A stretch of DNA of 64,000 nt from Flavivirga aquimarina (GTDB lineage: Bacteria; Bacteroidota; Bacteroidia; Flavobacteriales; Flavobacteriaceae): positions 1 to 64,000 of the forward strand of contig NZ_JAUOEK010000056.1 in the NCBI RefSeq assembly GCF_030540835.1. The letters are read 5' to 3'. Shown here piece by piece: positions 63,270 through 64,000 of the stretch (position 1 is its first letter; each line of letters begins with the position of its first letter). Under the pieces are notes generated by a model. The model saw nothing but the letters and a program-made list of their open reading frames with translations, did not search any database and was not told the DNA's origin. A program made the translations under genes and the position numbers.

Positions 63270-63394
63270 TCTTTTATTTGTAAAAAATACAAGCCTTTAA
63301 CTCCTACTTATTTTAATTATAGCCATAAGAGCCAATAATTTTAAATTCCTTTGATTTAACTTTGTATTTTTAATTAACATTCAATTTTATTATT

Positions 63395-63583
63395 ATGTCA
63401 AAATCATCAAAATATCAACTTTATAAAAGCAACAAAACAAGTACAATATGTAATGATTCTGGAAGCTATTATTGTAATGAACACGATTATATTCAAAATT
63501 ATATCCACGAAGGAGATACTTTCCCTAAATGCGATAGAGGAGGTCGAAAACATAATACTGTTTGGTTTAAATTCAATAATTAA
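63395..63583 (+). CDS. Small Cys-containing protein, possibly zinc-binding, unknown function
   Basis: A 62-residue protein with Cys residues in TICNDSGSYYCNEHD and the pattern EGDTFPKCDRGGRKHNTVW near the C-terminus. The latter recalls small YjzC-like or zinc-ribbon proteins (GDxFPxC...W). A TAACTTTG -7 element (63357-63364) fits the consensus exactly. The upstream region (63315-63365) resembles that of the small gene at 60911. Function is unknown. Confidence 0.55.
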   Translation: MSKSSKYQLYKSNKTSTICNDSGSYYCNEHDYIQNYIHEGDTFPKCDRGGRKHNTVWFKFNN

Positions 63584-64000
63584 CTACAGGATTTTAGATA
63601 AAATAATTATTATTAATAATAGCCCTAAAGTCAAAATAGCCCCTTTGGAAATTCTGTGATTGTGAACTTCTTTTGAGTTCATAATAACCTTGTATTAATT
63701 TATTGTATTTGTATAGGTTTATCATACTCAAGAGGCTAGAGTTTATCTGACTAACGCTTTTGGTATAGTAGATGCCTGGTAATGGTTTTGTAGTTCCTTT
63801 AAAACGTTTTTTAATCAGTAATAACGAGACTCAATTTTAGAGCGTTCTAATGAAAGCTGGCAGTAAATAGCATAATAAATACAAACTATTATTATCTTTA
63901 TGTACTATTCTTTATCACTTTAGGTAAAAAATAAATTATAAATAATGAGCATAACTCCCAGAAAACTAAATACTTTCATAATATTTAAGCTGCCGGCGGC
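63584..64000. other. Terminal intergenic region, nothing assigned
   Basis: About 417 AT-rich bases at the end of the window. A small imperfect hairpin tgaact...agttca near 63664-63681 is the only structure noted. No gene or known repeat can be supported. The last bases (gctgccggcggc) are unusually GC-rich for this genome and may begin a new feature outside the window. Confidence 0.4.

Noticed and set aside
1-64000. CRISPR arrays, tRNA or rRNA genes, complete prophage or integrative element
   Set aside because: No regularly spaced repeats, cloverleaf-like or rRNA-like sequence, integrase or phage structural genes were seen by eye.

Overview
The window is AT-rich DNA from a member of the Bacteroidota, most likely a marine or environmental Flavobacteriaceae. 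The evidence is a TonB-dependent receptor with a carboxypeptidase-like N-terminal domain, promoters of the Bacteroidota type (TTG, about 19 bases, TAnnTTTG), short AT-rich leaders without strong Shine-Dalgarno sequences, head-GIN, PspC and DUF4870 proteins, and gene orders typical of polysaccharide-degrading flavobacteria. No rRNA, tRNA or CRISPR array was seen.

Region 1 (about 300-17577) is an inositol catabolism locus. Eleven minus-strand genes (304-12954) encode every step from myo-inositol to dihydroxyacetone phosphate and acetyl-CoA: iolG, iolE, iolD, iolB, iolC, a class II aldolase and iolA. They also encode a sodium-coupled symporter, two further Gfo/Idh oxidoreductases and an Fe(II)/2-oxoglutarate-type dioxygenase. 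A large TonB-dependent receptor without a SusD partner lies upstream, followed by a divergent LacI-type regulator. A palindrome centred on TTCGAA occurs before the operon, before the receptor and, in weaker form, before the regulator. At the first two sites it abuts the predicted -7 element, so this looks like one local regulon.

Region 2 (17578-21372) is gene-poor. It holds a possible small lipoprotein, a decayed IS1595/ISXO2-like transposase, inverted-repeat elements and an orphan LytTR response regulator.

Region 3 (21373-42380) is a capsule or exopolysaccharide locus of the Wzx/Wzy type. It encodes an OmpA-like protein, an initiating sugar-phosphate transferase, a flippase, six GT4-like glycosyltransferases, a hexapeptide acetyltransferase, a Wzy-like polymerase, a two-domain MDR-Gfo/Idh oxidoreductase, an unassigned protein, a WecG/TagA glycosyltransferase, a UDP-GlcNAc 2-epimerase relative, Wza and Wzc. 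Eight consecutive genes overlap at their ends. A vestige of a nucleotide-sugar dehydrogenase lies between the transferase and the flippase.

Region 4 (42381-46216) holds two adjacent paralogous proteins, each built from two copies of a module made of a LuxR-like helix-turn-helix and a helical linker. This is the least familiar system in the window. A CAP-domain lipoprotein and small membrane ORFs follow.

Region 5 (46217-56718) is an oxidative L-fucose pathway: an AraC regulator, a UxaA-type dehydratase, two SDRs, an FAH-family hydrolase, a lactonase, FucP, a mutarotase and LutABC. The pathway would yield pyruvate and L-lactate, and LutABC would oxidise the lactate to pyruvate.

Region 6 (56719-64000) encodes a head-GIN lipoprotein, a PadR-PspC pair, a DUF4870 protein and then a patchwork of small or unrecognised genes. 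Two of these small genes share a related upstream sequence.
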